Of a stretch of 64,000 bases of DNA, positions 41,566-53,169 are shown piece by piece. The stretch comes from Chrysogorgia sp. JL179-B06 (Eukaryota > Cnidaria > Anthozoa > Scleralcyonacea > Chrysogorgiidae): the NCBI GenBank assembly GCA_035772405.1, contig JAYKKM010000474.1, positions 560,001 to 624,000 on the forward strand, in the 5' to 3' direction. Numbering within the stretch: the stretch's first letter is position 1; the number at the start of each line of letters is the position of its first letter. The position numbers and the translations under genes were made by a program. Below the pieces are notes generated by a model. That model did not search any database. It was not told where the DNA came from and saw only the letters and a list, made by a program, of their open reading frames with translations.

Positions 41566-43330
41566 AGAATGAAGGAAGAAAGTGCATTCTCTTTATCATT
41601 CAAATGTCTAGGGGTGCATATAGTGCAAATTTGGTTTTAATACAGTATTAGGGATTCTATTCCGATTGTTGGTGAGGATAGATGCTCTTGAGGTTTCAAT
41701 GCAGGGCAGAGAAACTGACCTTTCCTAAGTCTGGACATGAAACTGATCGGTTAATAGAAACCATAGGATTGGTACCATGTTAGTTAAGAAATGTCTTGAA
41801 GGCATTTTACCACCATTTCTAAAGAACTATTTTAATCTCAATGAATTTGTTCATTGCATACATGTAAGAGCATTATCTAATATCTATTGCCTTAATTGAC
41901 AATACTACATTTGTAGGATAATTTATACAACTTTCAAGTTATAATTAGTTTTTGTAACATATTGTACATACATATATATGAATACAGTATCTGTAATAAA
42001 TTTATATTTGTAATAAATAATAATTGTAATTTGTTAGGAAACAGGACCCCGTCAATACCAGTGTTAGCATTGAACAGGCTATCCTGTATTTTTATTAGTA
42101 TTATTAATAATGCCTAAACTTTTCCCAATCCCAGAATGTATATAGTACAACTCTCTCGGTTAAGTATTTCAAAATGTGTCTAAAGATTTCTGAACAATCA
42201 CAATGCAGACTATACAAGTTACAACTAACAAACAATAACATGACATGGTTGTTTTATTGAAGATAAAATATTGTTCAACGTACTGTACATTGTTGCACTG
42301 CCAAAATAGTGTGTAACAGGTCTCAGACATTCAACGTTTCGAGCGAAAGCCCTTCGTCACTCAAGTCAAGAGTCTTTTATAATTCAACGAAATGCTAATC
42401 CTAATATAACTACCTAACCAAATTACCAACCCCAACTATGCTGAAAAGGCATATTAATGTATTAAAAATAATGTTTTTCGAACTCGACCGGAAATCGCGG
42501 GTTGTCACTATATTATATCAGTAATTTGTGTCAATATATATACACTGCTGTAGTGAATGCAAGCTACATAGGCAGTATTGTATACCTATATCAACCGAAT
42601 GTATTATGTTGAATTTGTAACCAGCTTCACTCTGTAGCTCAATGGTTAGAAGCAATCAAGTTACAGGTTCGAGTCCAGGACTCAGAATCATTTTATGAGG
42701 ATATGAGCTTGACAATCCATGTATCATCTTTCTACTCCAATCTCTCCCTTATTCACTATACAGCAGTGTATATATTAACACTGACCAGTATACAGTAATG
42801 CTTGTTTATATACTATAAATTGTAGGCCAGGCCCAGGTCGTATAAACACTGAAACACAGCTATAGTCTACTATATAGGCTCATTATCAAGCACAGAATAA
42901 ACATACTGTATATTTCAAAATATTGAGGTTTTGTGTCCCCTCTCGTTCTCTTCTGCTCGTGCAGCTTCAGCCTGCCATTCGTTATTTAAAGTACTCATTT
43001 CACGTACATTTCACGTTTTTTCGAGTAAAACAACACAAAATTATGTTCTCGCTCACGACCTTAGATAAATATCCTTTTTTGATCCTATAAATATCCTTGT
43101 TTACCTACTTTCTTCCCCGTGATACGTCATCGTAACCAAGACAACCGATGTCCGCCGTCCGCGGTTGATGGATACCTATATATATACGCCGCACAAACAT
43201 TTTACAGAACTAACTTCCCATATACGACCGGACATTGTACACTACCGGACATTCTACCACCCCGTCAAGATTATCACCCTCGCCCCAACGCCTTCGGCGT
43301 TGGACGGCGCTTCGCGCCGTCCGGGCGAGG
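41566..43330. other. Intronic non-coding DNA
   Basis: No gene. A tRNA-like remnant (tagctcaatggttagaagc ... ggttcgagtcc, about 42635-42675) and a tail motif caacgtttcgagcgaaagcc (about 42330) are visible. Near 43285 there are two GC-rich hairpins. Confidence 0.4.
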
Positions 43331-43460
43331 GAATTATAATTAAATTTAATTATAATTAAATTAAATTAAATTAAATTTTAATTAATTAATTAATTAATTA
43401 ATAATTAATTAATTAATTAATTAATTACATTTTAATTAATTAAATTTTAATTAATTACAT
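43331..43460. repeat. AATT low-complexity tract
   Basis: Repeating ttaattaa and aattaaatt units. Confidence 0.9.
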
Positions 43461-43996
43461 ATTGGTTTAATGGTTTAAAGTGTTTATGCAATGAAATTTC
43501 ACTGTGAGCTGATTATCCTGTGAATGTCAATAGGTAACGTAATTATATTTTATCTTCAACCATAGCAGCAATACACCACTTCTTATTCTTCACCTATACA
43601 TTACGAAATTAAGCTGTTTAGTATTTTATTAATCTGTTTCCATCGAGTTATAGAAACACTCGTGGAAGTTTGCGAGAACGAGAAACTCGCAATGAAACAC
43701 GAGCCTGAATCGCGAATGTAATTCCATTGAGATTCGGGATATATTTCTATTTCTTTAATTTAAACTAGCTTTTCTTATTTCGGTAGTTAGTCTCCATTAT
43801 CTTTGTGGTAACCTCTGTGGGTATGGAATATGCTATCACTTTTCGATTATAGTGGTCAACTGTCCCTTTCATAACAATTGACTATTTTATATTTAAGCTG
43901 TATAAGAATATTGCCGAGTTACTCTTTATATCAAACAGTTACGCTAACAGTTGAATCAACTTCCTGCAAAAAAGGCATGGAAATCTAAAAGTTTAC

Positions 43997-44185
43997 CTGT
44001 CGGTTCAGGTTTACAAATTGGCATTTGACACGGTTTCCAGTTTTCGGCTTTATCAAGCACCAAGCAGCTGTTCCCGCCAAAGGCTGGCTTAGGATTGTCA
44101 CATTTTCGAATCCACATTTGAAAACCATCGCCACAAGTAACATTACATGTTGACTTTCTTATCCAACTTCCGTAGTTACCATTTA
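43997..44185 (-). CDS. Thrombospondin type-1 repeat exon (second)
   Basis: The 189-nt exon lies between acceptor gttttttcag and donor acag|gtaaac, phase 1 at both ends. It encodes NGNYGSWIRKSTCNVTCGDG, then MWIRKCDNPKPAFGGNSC and a final Cys pair: the six-Cys TSP1 pattern with W and R ladder residues. It is extracellular and follows the TSP1 exon at 58 kb in the same gene, across a 13.7-kb intron. Confidence 0.85.
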
Positions 44186-44657
44186 CTGAAAAAACAATAA
44201 TGACGAATAAAGTTCCGAAAGAAATAATGGACTGATCTAGCTTCACGTTAGCCTGGTGCGGTATTTGTCAACATTTTAAACAGTGGATGCGACTTTGCGG
44301 AACGGCTTATACAGTATGCAAAGGTGCGCAATAAGTGATCGTCAATACGCATGTCAAACCTAATCGAAACCAACGTATACATTTCAACTAATATGAGCGT
44401 GGGAAAATCTTTTTACCCCTAACAAAAATTTTATATGTCATTTGACATACTACCATTTGCAAGCAACATTTTTTCTCGTTTGTTTACGTTTCAAACCCGC
44501 ACGTTTGACCTTACTAACGTGTCACTTTCAACCTATCAATCAAACATTTTGAACTGCGAGACAAACACGTTTGTAAGTCCCGCCCATATTGTTTTAGAAA
44601 CGTAACAGAAAGGTTTTATTAATTAGGACATGTTTGTAATATATACAATTTCGCACA

Positions 44658-46278
44658 ATGTCTGTGCAAGTCAACATTTTATACGGCCACAATTACGATC
44701 GTTGCAAGAAGACCACAATTACTGAGCGGGCTTTAAAAGAATTAAACTTAAAAAGCCTTTCAAACATTGTAAGCGAAACGGTTGGCGCGTTCTATCATGG
44801 CGCAAAAACACTTCGAATACAGTACCGAGACGATGAAGGAACGTTTGTCACAATTACGAATTGTCAAGATGTAGAAGATGCTACGAACTCCTGTGAACCA
44901 ATATCTCACGGAGATGCCAAGATTACCCGCTTATGTTTGAGAGTTGATGATGTCTGTACGCCAGTCGGAACTGTTGAAAATCATCCTCAAACGTCACCTC
45001 GAAGGAAACGGCCGCGCCAAAGCGAGACGTCGAAGAGAAGTTTGTCGTTTGATCCCGATATCGCTGACGAAGAGGAAGAAATTAGGCAAATGTACTCTGT
45101 CGACGCCGCTGTTGACCATTCAAATTCTCCAGTCGTTCAACTGACGCCGTATCAAAGGTATATCAAGAAAGTTGATAGGGACATTGAACAAAAAAGGTCT
45201 GCACTGCTCGATATTGAAGGAAAAGAGCACGAAGTACAACGCAAAATCTTAAGAGTAAAATCGAATCCTGCCGAAGGTAACATGTGTCGCAACTGCCATA
45301 TGCGGCTTGGACACACGGCAAGAAGTTGTGAATACGAGAAATGTTGCTCAGTATTTCGTTGCGGGGAGGAAAAACTTCATCCGGGCGAGATTGACTTCCG
45401 AGGCAAGCGTTCGAATATTTAAAAGCTTAAGGCAGAGATTGCAAAAACTTGAACGAGACCGGGATTTAAAAGAGGAATCGTCCCAAAAACTAAACGAAAG
45501 TTTGGCCAAAAAGGTCGAAACAAAGCTTATGCAGGAGAATATGCACAAATATATGGTAAATGGGAGTAAGAATTGGTCTTAATTACGCAAACATGTTTAC
45601 ATTATCGAGAAACATTGCAAGGAACACTTCCGTGGGAAGATACCTCCAAAACATAATATTTCTGACATCTTAAGCTTGGCATTAGAAGGAGGTGGCACGT
45701 TTTACGAGCAAACTAAAGGCAAAGAGCACCAGACACAACTGTCACAAGTGAAGTCCAAAAGAGGAAATCCCGCGAAGAGTTTATTAGAAACACGTGGTAT
45801 AACCTTTCCAGACCCAAACTGTGCGTCTACATCACAATCTGCAACTTTGCTTTATCGCTGTAAGCCCATTACAGTGGAAGAGGAACAAGCACAAATCGAC
45901 ATGGCGTTGCGACAAAGTATACTGGAATCGAGTACAAATCCTTCCGAGCCCAATCAATTACTTGAACCATCAATTCCCCGACTACCGCCACAAATGCCAA
46001 CGCCACAAATGCCAACGCCGTTAATGTTTCATTCTCCGCTGTTAAACGGACCTATTAACCCTCATTTCCCGCATCAAATTTCTCCAGTTTTTCAACCGTC
46101 CTTTGGGGCGTTTCATCAATCAATGGACGACACTCAGAGCAGTGAGAGCACATTGTCATCATGCAGCATAAAGAATGCCGTCGAAATGGAACGACTTCAG
46201 TTAGCAGAGTCAGAAATGACTAACGCAGCTATGCAGTTGATATATCTATCCTCTGGACCGTCTACTGATAAAAATTAG
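44658..46278 (+). pseudogene. Transposon accessory gene: PB1, zinc knuckle, coiled coil, UIM
   Basis: ATG 44658 opens 254 codons. Residues about 1-90 form a PB1-type domain with LRIQYRDDEGTFVTITNCQD (OPCA-like motif). A CRNCHMRLGHTARSCEYEKC zinc knuckle lies near 212-231. Frame shifts near 45350-45410 and 45580 separate it from a coiled-coil piece (QRLQKLERDRDLKEES) and a C-terminal piece (45676-46278). The latter has VEEEQAQIDMALRQSILESS, a good ubiquitin-interacting motif, and a Pro-rich tail with a duplicated QMPTP. It is one protein of about 530 residues, or spliced exons. PB1 and UIM domains suggest oligomerisation and ubiquitin binding. Confidence 0.65.
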
Positions 46279-46299
46279 AATAACACCAATTGACAACCC

Positions 46300-46680
46300 A
46301 AGCTTTCGATGATTATTGTGTTTAATACTTAACACTTCATACTGGATACTTAACACTTCAACTTTGGTAAACAAATTCAGCATCCAATGTTATTTTATTA
46401 TGAACAATGTTATATTATCAACAATGTTATATTGTGAACAATGTTATGTTATGAACAATGTTATATTATGAACAATGTGAATAATTATGTTATGTTATTT
46501 AACATAATGAACATTATGAACAATTATGTTATGTCATGAACAATGTTATCCAATGCTATATTATGAAAAATGTTATTTTATTATATACAGTGAATTTTGG
46601 ATACTTAACACTTAACACTTAACACTTCAACTTTGGTAAACAAATTCAGCATTTATTTTATTATGAACATGAAAGATCCA
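46300..46680. repeat. AACAATGTTAT simple repeats and duplicated segment
   Basis: Many variants of gaacaatgttat(at) at about 46385-46560. The stretch acttaacacttcaactttggtaaacaaattcagcat occurs twice (about 46345 and 46610). Confidence 0.7.
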
Positions 46681-46796
46681 TACTTTAAAATACCGTAATT
46701 TCATGCTAGTTTTCTTCAGTTTCAAATGCGCCAAATTAGATAAAACTGTGCCAAAATAGTAGGCGAAATTACATGCATTAAATCAGACGAATTATT

Positions 46797-47870
46797 TCAT
46801 ACCAGCGGAAATAAGTATGAAGTAGTACGATTGAAATGTCTGGCGTCCAATGTTGTAATTCGTTGCACAGCTTGAGCCACGGCCAATTTCAAATTTTCGT
46901 GCACGTCGTTGGAATGCCGCCCATTTAATTCGGTTTTGATCTTATTGAAGCATAACTCGATTGGATTTAAATCTGGAGAGTACGTGGGCGTAAATATAAG
47001 TTCCATACCCATCTCCCCAAGCATCTCCTCAAGAATTTCTCCCCCTTCATAATGATGTACCGCCAGATTATCCATGACGACGATGTCACCGACTTCAAGC
47101 GCTAAGCGACCGGTGACTGGATCTGCAGCTTGACATGCTTCCCAAAAAAAATCCCAGAATCGTACGGTGTCAGTTGCCCCGTCGAGTATATTGAAATATT
47201 CAGTCCCGTTCACTGATATTAGCATATTTAAAGTTAAATTTGGAGATTCCATTTTCCTAATTATTTCAACGCATCGCTCTCCAGAGGGTGCACTTCCATA
47301 AAGCCGCGTGCCATCGTCTGGAGTTTTAACTCCGGCCTCGTCGAAGAATTTAATTCGGGCAGGGTCTTTCGAAGAGAAATAATTGATGAACAGCTGAGTA
47401 TAAATCATGTTTTGTTGCGTAAAACGTTCGTTAGCTACGTGGGTAATTCGTTTACGGGTGTAATGTTTTCCAGATAGAAGTTTAGATTTAACTGCCCTTG
47501 AAATTGAGGACAGTGAAATATCCTCAACATCACCAACTTCTTCTAGAATAGAATATAACTCCCTGAGTTGTAAAGAACCCTTTACAGTCTTTAATATTTC
47601 AATCAGCTCCAGATCTCCTTCTGAAAGCTTGCTGCAACGATCTCCTCCCTTTGGATCAGGGTCAACTTGTGCTTTGTTACAAAAATTCTGCCATATTTTT
47701 GATACAGTACACAAACTAACCCGACAAATACTTGCTACCAAATTATATGAAACTGGGAGATACCCAGTTACAGGATCGCCACCAGATGCTAAACATTGAT
47801 CTATTATAAGGCGTCGTAAATCCCCATCCAAAGTTTTTCCATGGCTGTACGATCTGCCGTGTTTATTCAC
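46797..47870 (-). CDS. Tc1/mariner-superfamily transposase (DDE, D-37-E)
   Basis: The ORF has 357 residues, intact, from ATG 47870. An N-terminal helix-turn-helix region (VSYNLVASICRVSLCTVSKI) is followed by a second DNA-binding region. The DDE core has D in IKFFDEAG, D in GDIVVMDNLAVHH and E in YSPDLNPIELCFNKI. I count 37 residues between the second Asp and the Glu. It would cut at the 44450-48115 ends and insert at TA. No stop or frame break, so activity is possible. Confidence 0.9.
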   Translation of the reverse strand: MNKHGRSYSHGKTLDGDLRRLIIDQCLASGGDPVTGYLPVSYNLVASICRVSLCTVSKIWQNFCNKAQVDPDPKGGDRCSKLSEGDLELIEILKTVKGSLQLRELYSILEEVGDVEDISLSSISRAVKSKLLSGKHYTRKRITHVANERFTQQNMIYTQLFINYFSSKDPARIKFFDEAGVKTPDDGTRLYGSAPSGERCVEIIRKMESPNLTLNMLISVNGTEYFNILDGATDTVRFWDFFWEACQAADPVTGRLALEVGDIVVMDNLAVHHYEGGEILEEMLGEMGMELIFTPTYSPDLNPIELCFNKIKTELNGRHSNDVHENLKLAVAQAVQRITTLDARHFNRTTSYLFPLV

Positions 47871-48117
47871 ATTAATTATGACATGCTATCAACTGCACAG
47901 AAAATCGAAAAACAAACATGTCCTAATTAATATAAAACCTTTCTGTTACGTTTCTAAAACAATATGGGCGGGACTTACAAACGTGTTTGTCTCGCAGTTC
48001 AAAATGTTTGATTGATAGGTTGAAAGTGACACGTTAGTAAGGTCAAACGTGCGCGTTTGAAACGTAAACAAACGAGAAAAAACGTTTGCAGTTGGCGGTT
48101 GCTTGCAAATGGTAGTA

Positions 48118-48298
48118 TGAATTTGGAATTTCATATCGGTGAAATAAAGGACATATGAAATTTTTTATTTCATTTGTGTAATAAATTTTCACTTGTAATT
48201 TTACATATTTTACATTTCACATTTCATATGTGAAAAAAATTTCATATGTGAAGATTTTCATAATATGAAATGTGAAAAAAATGTGTTTTTCACATATT
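48118..48298. repeat. Short palindromic AT-rich segment
   Basis: Repeats of (t)ttcatatg(tga) and complement fill the gap between the transposon and the foldback element. Confidence 0.6.
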
Positions 48299-49239
48299 CA
48301 AGCTGCGAATGTTTTTTGCGTGTCCTAGCAACTAGGTGTATGCGGTGGGCGAGAACGTACGAACATGCCTTAATTCATATACATTTTACATTGAGTCATT
48401 AGTATTCAGGCTCTTTTGGGACCCTCTAATCATAACCCCCGTTGCTATTCATATCATATGCGATACTTTCGTCACTCATTTCTAGACCTTCACCACTCCT
48501 AACCCTAGAATTCATTAATATTTGTACGTTTCAGAAATCCTGCCGAAGTTTTCCGACGATTACGTCATTATCAAAAGGTTGCCTTTATGTCTCTTAATTG
48601 TATAAGAAACACGTTCGTATTTATTCACTTTTTGGCCATGTGTCAAACTATTTGTGGGGCAGTATGCAGTCCGAGAGCAGCGCATGTGCGCAGTAGATTT
48701 TGGCTAAATAATATAATCTGAAATTAATTGAAGAGAGATAGCGTTGAAGAAACATCTTATATGCTATCATACTAACTCGTGGCTCGACCAACATAGAGAT
48801 TTATACGATATAAGCTCAAATACCCCTTTAGATCTTCGACAGGTCTATGCAACTCAACACACAAAAGAGGGCACGCGTATTTCCATCAACACAGAACAAA
48901 TAATCCAACTTTGTTGAATATATTACCTTAGCGCACGCAACACGGACAAAAGAAAAAAGGTCATTAATGATCATTAAGGGTTTAAATTGTCAAATTAACG
49001 TCAAGTAATCGTATTCATTCGAGATTTTTCACCTGAATCACTTTCGATCCCATATCAGTATCATCTGGATTTTCTCTCTCTGCAGGTTCATCTATATCAC
49101 TTACGTTCACAGTAGTATCATATCTTGATGTTCTCCTTCGCTTTCATCATATCACTTTCGTCCACATCGGTGTTACGTACTGTTTGCAAGTGTAGCTCTG
49201 GATGTTCAAGCGTCGGAGGAGCTCTTAAATAAATATGCC

Positions 49240-49582
49240 TTAGGTGTAACAGGGACCGCGGGGGGATATGCTAGACTTTGAGTGCGATGCTGGGTATAGT
49301 TGTGATAATATCCAGATACTTTGGCGATAACACCAAATGATACGTTCAAGAGAGGGACTGATGCTGCTTTTGGCGTTCTCTAAAAGCTTTCTTACCCAAA
49401 CGGTCTTGCCACTTTGAGTACATCCAGCCACATGTGAAAGGATGTTTCATGATGCTGGACCCACTGACAACATGAGTTAGTACTTTGTGATTGTTTCCAT
49501 TCCCATGGACTCTTTTGATATGGCGTTGCTTGTTAAATAGTGCTGAAAAGCTTTTCCTGTAGATATTGCAGACGTATGACAT
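49240..49582 (-). pseudogene. Inverted partial copy of ATPase gene (left arm)
   Basis: The minus strand reads a C2H2-like start (MSYVCNIYRKSFSALFNKQR, second Cys lost), KHPFTC and then AGCTQSGKTVWVRKLLENAK with the Walker A motif, plus ERIIWCY. It ends abruptly where the left arm is deleted. Frames are broken by short deletions. Confidence 0.75.
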
Positions 49583-49944
49583 ATTGCTATACGGTGACTA
49601 AGAGTAAAATGATTGATCATGAGCAAAATCAATGTTTTTATTTCTCATTTTCCTCTTCCGCTTGCTCCCCCTCCTGCTCCTCTTACTCCTCCTCGTGTTT
49701 CTCTGCTCGCTCATGCTCTCACTCCTTCTCCTCTTACTCCTCCTCTAAGAACAGGAGCATGAGGAGAAGCAGTAGAAGAGAAATAGGAGTAGAAGCAGTG
49801 GAAGAATAGAAGCAGTAGAAGAGAAATAGGAGTAGCAAGAGGAGGAGAAAGAGGAGCAGGAGCAAGAGGAAGAGGAAAATGAGAAATAAAAACCTTGATT
49901 TTGCTCATGATCAATCATTTTACTCTAAGTCATTGTAGAGGCAA

Positions 49945-51264
49945 CATGTCGTACGTCTGCAATATCTGTGGGGAAAGCTTTTCAGCACTATTTAAAAAGC
50001 AAACCCATATTAACAAGTCCATGGGCTGGAGATAATTATAAAGAACCAACTCTTGTTGTCAGTGGGTCAGCGTCATGAAACATCCTTTCACATGTATTGT
50101 GGCTGGATGTACACAAAGTGGCAAGACGGCGTCGGTGAGAAAGCTTTTAAAGAACGTTAAAAGCATCATCAGTCCCCGCTCCTGAACGTATCATTTGGTG
50201 TTATGGGCAGTGGCACTCCATGTACCTGGATATGATCACACATTGCCGAAAAGAACTTTTTAGATGTCTCGGAGAGAAACCTTATTGTCTTGGAGGATCT
50301 TATGGATGAATCAGGAGGTGACAAGCGCATAGCCGACCTATTCACAAAAGGGAGTCATCATCAGAATCTGCTTGTGATCTACATTGTTCAAAATATATCT
50401 AATCAAGACAAAGAAACCATAAATATGAGCCTCAATGCTCACTATATCGTACTCGTGAAATCTCCGCGAGACAAGCAACAAATTTCAGTCTTAGCGCGAT
50501 AAGTCAACGCTGGTAATGTTCAAGAATTGCTGAATTGCGATGAATCAACGAGCCGCCCCCTACGGATATCTTATACTTGCTCCAAAACCGACTACCGATG
50601 ATCAATATCAAGTGAAATGAAAGGTAACGCCCGAAGAAAATATCTCTGGTCAACAAGACCTGTACCGTTATATTCGAAAGCGATCGTATCAACAACCACC
50701 CGTCCTGAACGCTATGTACAACTCCGGTGAACGGATGCACAATATTATGCATGCGCCTCAGATAATTAATGTAAAGAGTATACCTTATTCGAATGAATTA
50801 TACCTTTTCCAGTAATTCCAGAATCAACTTCAAAATCATCTTCACTTTCAAATAATCTTCAAGATGAACTTCAGAGTTTCTTAACTACGGTCACGAATAG
50901 CCTCGCAAAGGCTTCAAAGAAACCACGTTCTGCCAAACCTATGCAAAATCTTGTGGTGGCTTCAACCAACAAAGTCTGGCATATTCCCCGGGGTGCCTGC
51001 TACGCCTAAGGCATATTTTTAACAGCTTCTCCGACAGTTGAATATCCAGAGCGAAACTGGCACACAGGTGACACCGATTTGGACGAAAGTGATATAGATG
51101 AAAGCGAAGGAAAACATCAAGATGATACTACTGTGGACGTAAGTGATATAGATGAACCTGAAGAGAGAGAACATTCAGCTGATGTGGTCGAACGTGAATC
51201 AGGTGAAAAAGTCCCGATTACATCACGTTCACTCCCAGGAGTGACCTTCAAAATCCAAGAATAA
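49945..51264 (+). pseudogene. C2H2-finger plus packaging ATPase pseudogene (right arm)
   Basis: ATG 49945 opens a C2H2 finger (YVCNICGESFSALFKKQTH). MKHPFTCIVAGCTQSGKT (Walker A, about 50078-50130) follows, then LIVLEDLMDESGGDKRIADL (Walker B, about 50290), FTKGSHHQNLLVIYIVQN (sensor Gln/Asn) and PYGYLILAPK. An acidic C-terminal piece (51079-51264) reads DESDIDESEGKH onward. This is the HerA/FtsK-type Maverick packaging ATPase of a lineage different from the one at 11.5-12.2 kb. Several stops and indels make it dead. Confidence 0.8.
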
Positions 51265-52183
51265 TTAGATTACTGAAAAATCGCTATTACATGACAAGCA
51301 GACCTTATTGAAATGTAGCATAATGCATGCCTGCTGTATAACTTTGAAGCGAAATAAACATTATTTAAACTCAATATCTGTGTCGTATTGTTAATTTTAT
51401 CATCTGCTATTGACGTTAATTTGACAGTTTAAACCCTTAATGATCATTAATGACCTTTTTCTTTTGTCTGTGTTACGTGCGCTAAGGTAATATATTCAAC
51501 AAAGTTGGAATATTCATTCATGTGTTGATTGAAATACGCTTGTCCTCTTTTGTGTGTTGAGTTGCATAGATCTGTTGAAGATCTAAAGCGGTACTTGATC
51601 GTATATCGTATAAATCTCTATGTTGGTCAAGACAAGAGTTAAAGCATATAACACGTTTCTTCAACGCTATCTCTCTTCAATTCGTTCCAGATTATATTAT
51701 TTAGCGAAAATATTCTGCGCACATGCGCGGCTCTCTTATTGCATACTGTCCCACAAGGAGTTTGACACATGGCCAAAAAGTGAATAAATACGAACGTGTT
51801 TCTTATACAATTAAGAGACATAAATGGAGCCTTTTGGTAATGACGTAATCATCGGGCAACTTTGGCAGGAGTTCGGAAATGTACGAATATTAATGAATTA
51901 TAGGGTTAGCGATTGTGAAGGACTATATATATGTGAAGGACTATGTTAGAGTGGTGAAGGACTAGGATTGAGTGACATAAGCATAGCATATGATCTAAAT
52001 AGTAATAGAGGTTAGGGTCAAAGGTGAGACTGAATACTAATGACTCACTATAAAATGAATAATTGTGGGCATTCTCGTTCTTGCCCACCGCCTACACCTA
52101 GTTGCTAGGACACGCAATAAACATTTCCAGCTTGGATAAATTAACACAAACTTAAAAATAGTGATGTAATCGGTGGAGCATAA

Positions 52184-52375
52184 AGCCTGGTTTCCATTTG
52201 GTCGCCACGATCGCAACGGTGTCATAGTGGACGATGTAATATAGTGTCCATCTATCTCTGCAATCAGTAAAGACTGCTTTGCATACAGCAGACAAAAGAC
52301 AAGATAGATCGACACTCTATTACATCGACCACTATTACACCGTTGCGATCGTGGCGACCAAATGGAAACCAGGCT
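52184..52375. mobile_element. Short MITE with TAA duplication
   Basis: Ends agcctggtttccatttggtc and complement, an arm of about 40 bp; TAA on both sides. The TAA target points to PIF/Harbinger type. The middle is less well paired. Confidence 0.75.
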
Positions 52376-53160
52376 TAAGGCTCCACCAGCTCCACCGGTC
52401 TCAGAACCCATCTACTCTATACTAAATATAAATTATATATTGGATACCTCTATGACTCTTATTTACAGGGAGACACCATTGACGAATGTAATCAAAACTT
52501 TATCGCGTGCCACTGGTGGTTACTTTTAATCCTTTGTTAGGTGCCCTGAGCTCTATTATTGGTAAACATCTTAACATACTATATCGAATCATGATTGGCT
52601 ATTAAGACGGTTTTTACTCCGCCACCTTTCGTGTCCTTTAGATCTGATTTTAGTTTGAGGAATCATCTTGTGAGGGCTGAGATATATCCGTTGGAAACGG
52701 AAACCGGATCTTATCAATATAGTGAATTACGTTATTTGACAACCTTAATATGAAACAGGTCGGCACGTTTAAAATTCCCGTCTGCGGCTCAGAAATATTT
52801 TTTATGACTTTAAATTAAAGTTTGAGAGCAAACAATTTACTATACATGAATGAGTTATATGACTTGTACACTCTAATACAAGATCACATGTTATGGCCTC
52901 GCCATTGAATTCAGGTACATCAGGGCTTTAGTGACAACTTGACAAGCTGTTGCTTTACTGATACACTTAAGTAGAAAATGAATCGACACATCTGCAGTGC
53001 TATCTCATGTGATCTAGCTGCTGCCTCCTCCGATCATGTGATACCATCTCCATCAAACTTTCACTTAATCAATTCCTGAAAAAGCTATCATTCCGTAACA
53101 CTTCAAATTATATTTAGGCCTGAGCGTAATGATCTAACAGGTGAGGTTTTAATTATATAT
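52376..53160. other. Intronic non-coding DNA
   Basis: No gene or clear repeat is seen. Confidence 0.35.
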
Positions 53161-53169
53161 AGTTGTAAA

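Larger units (their letters stand above)
44450..48115. mobile_element. Tc1/mariner-type DNA transposon, 3.67 kb
   Basis: The ends CTACCATTTGCAAGCAAC and exact complement are flanked by TA (44448-44449, 48116-48117). Inverted arms of about 185-200 bp (gcgggac, cctttctgttacg blocks) differ mainly by a 14-bp indel. It carries an intact minus-strand transposase and a plus-strand accessory gene. Both have start sites facing inward from the arms. It looks young. Confidence 0.9.
48299..52133. mobile_element. 3.8-kb foldback element with captured Polinton-type ATPase
   Basis: The outer ends (aagctgcgaatgttttttgc and complement near 52133) are inverted and share tgcgtgtcctagcaactagg. Inverted similarity runs through almost the whole element, with the turn near 49745 in a purine/pyrimidine hairpin. 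The left arm (about 1.45 kb) lacks the 50200-50980 part of the right arm (about 2.4 kb). Gene text in both arms comes from the same ATPase locus. No transposase is visible. Confidence 0.8.

Noticed and set aside
42630..42690. tRNA-like A and B boxes
   Set aside because: The anticodon arm is missing and the acceptor stem does not pair. At most a SINE remnant.
49540..49914. Ser- and Glu/Arg-rich ORFs
   Set aside because: They are translations of the purine/pyrimidine hairpin at the centre of the foldback element.
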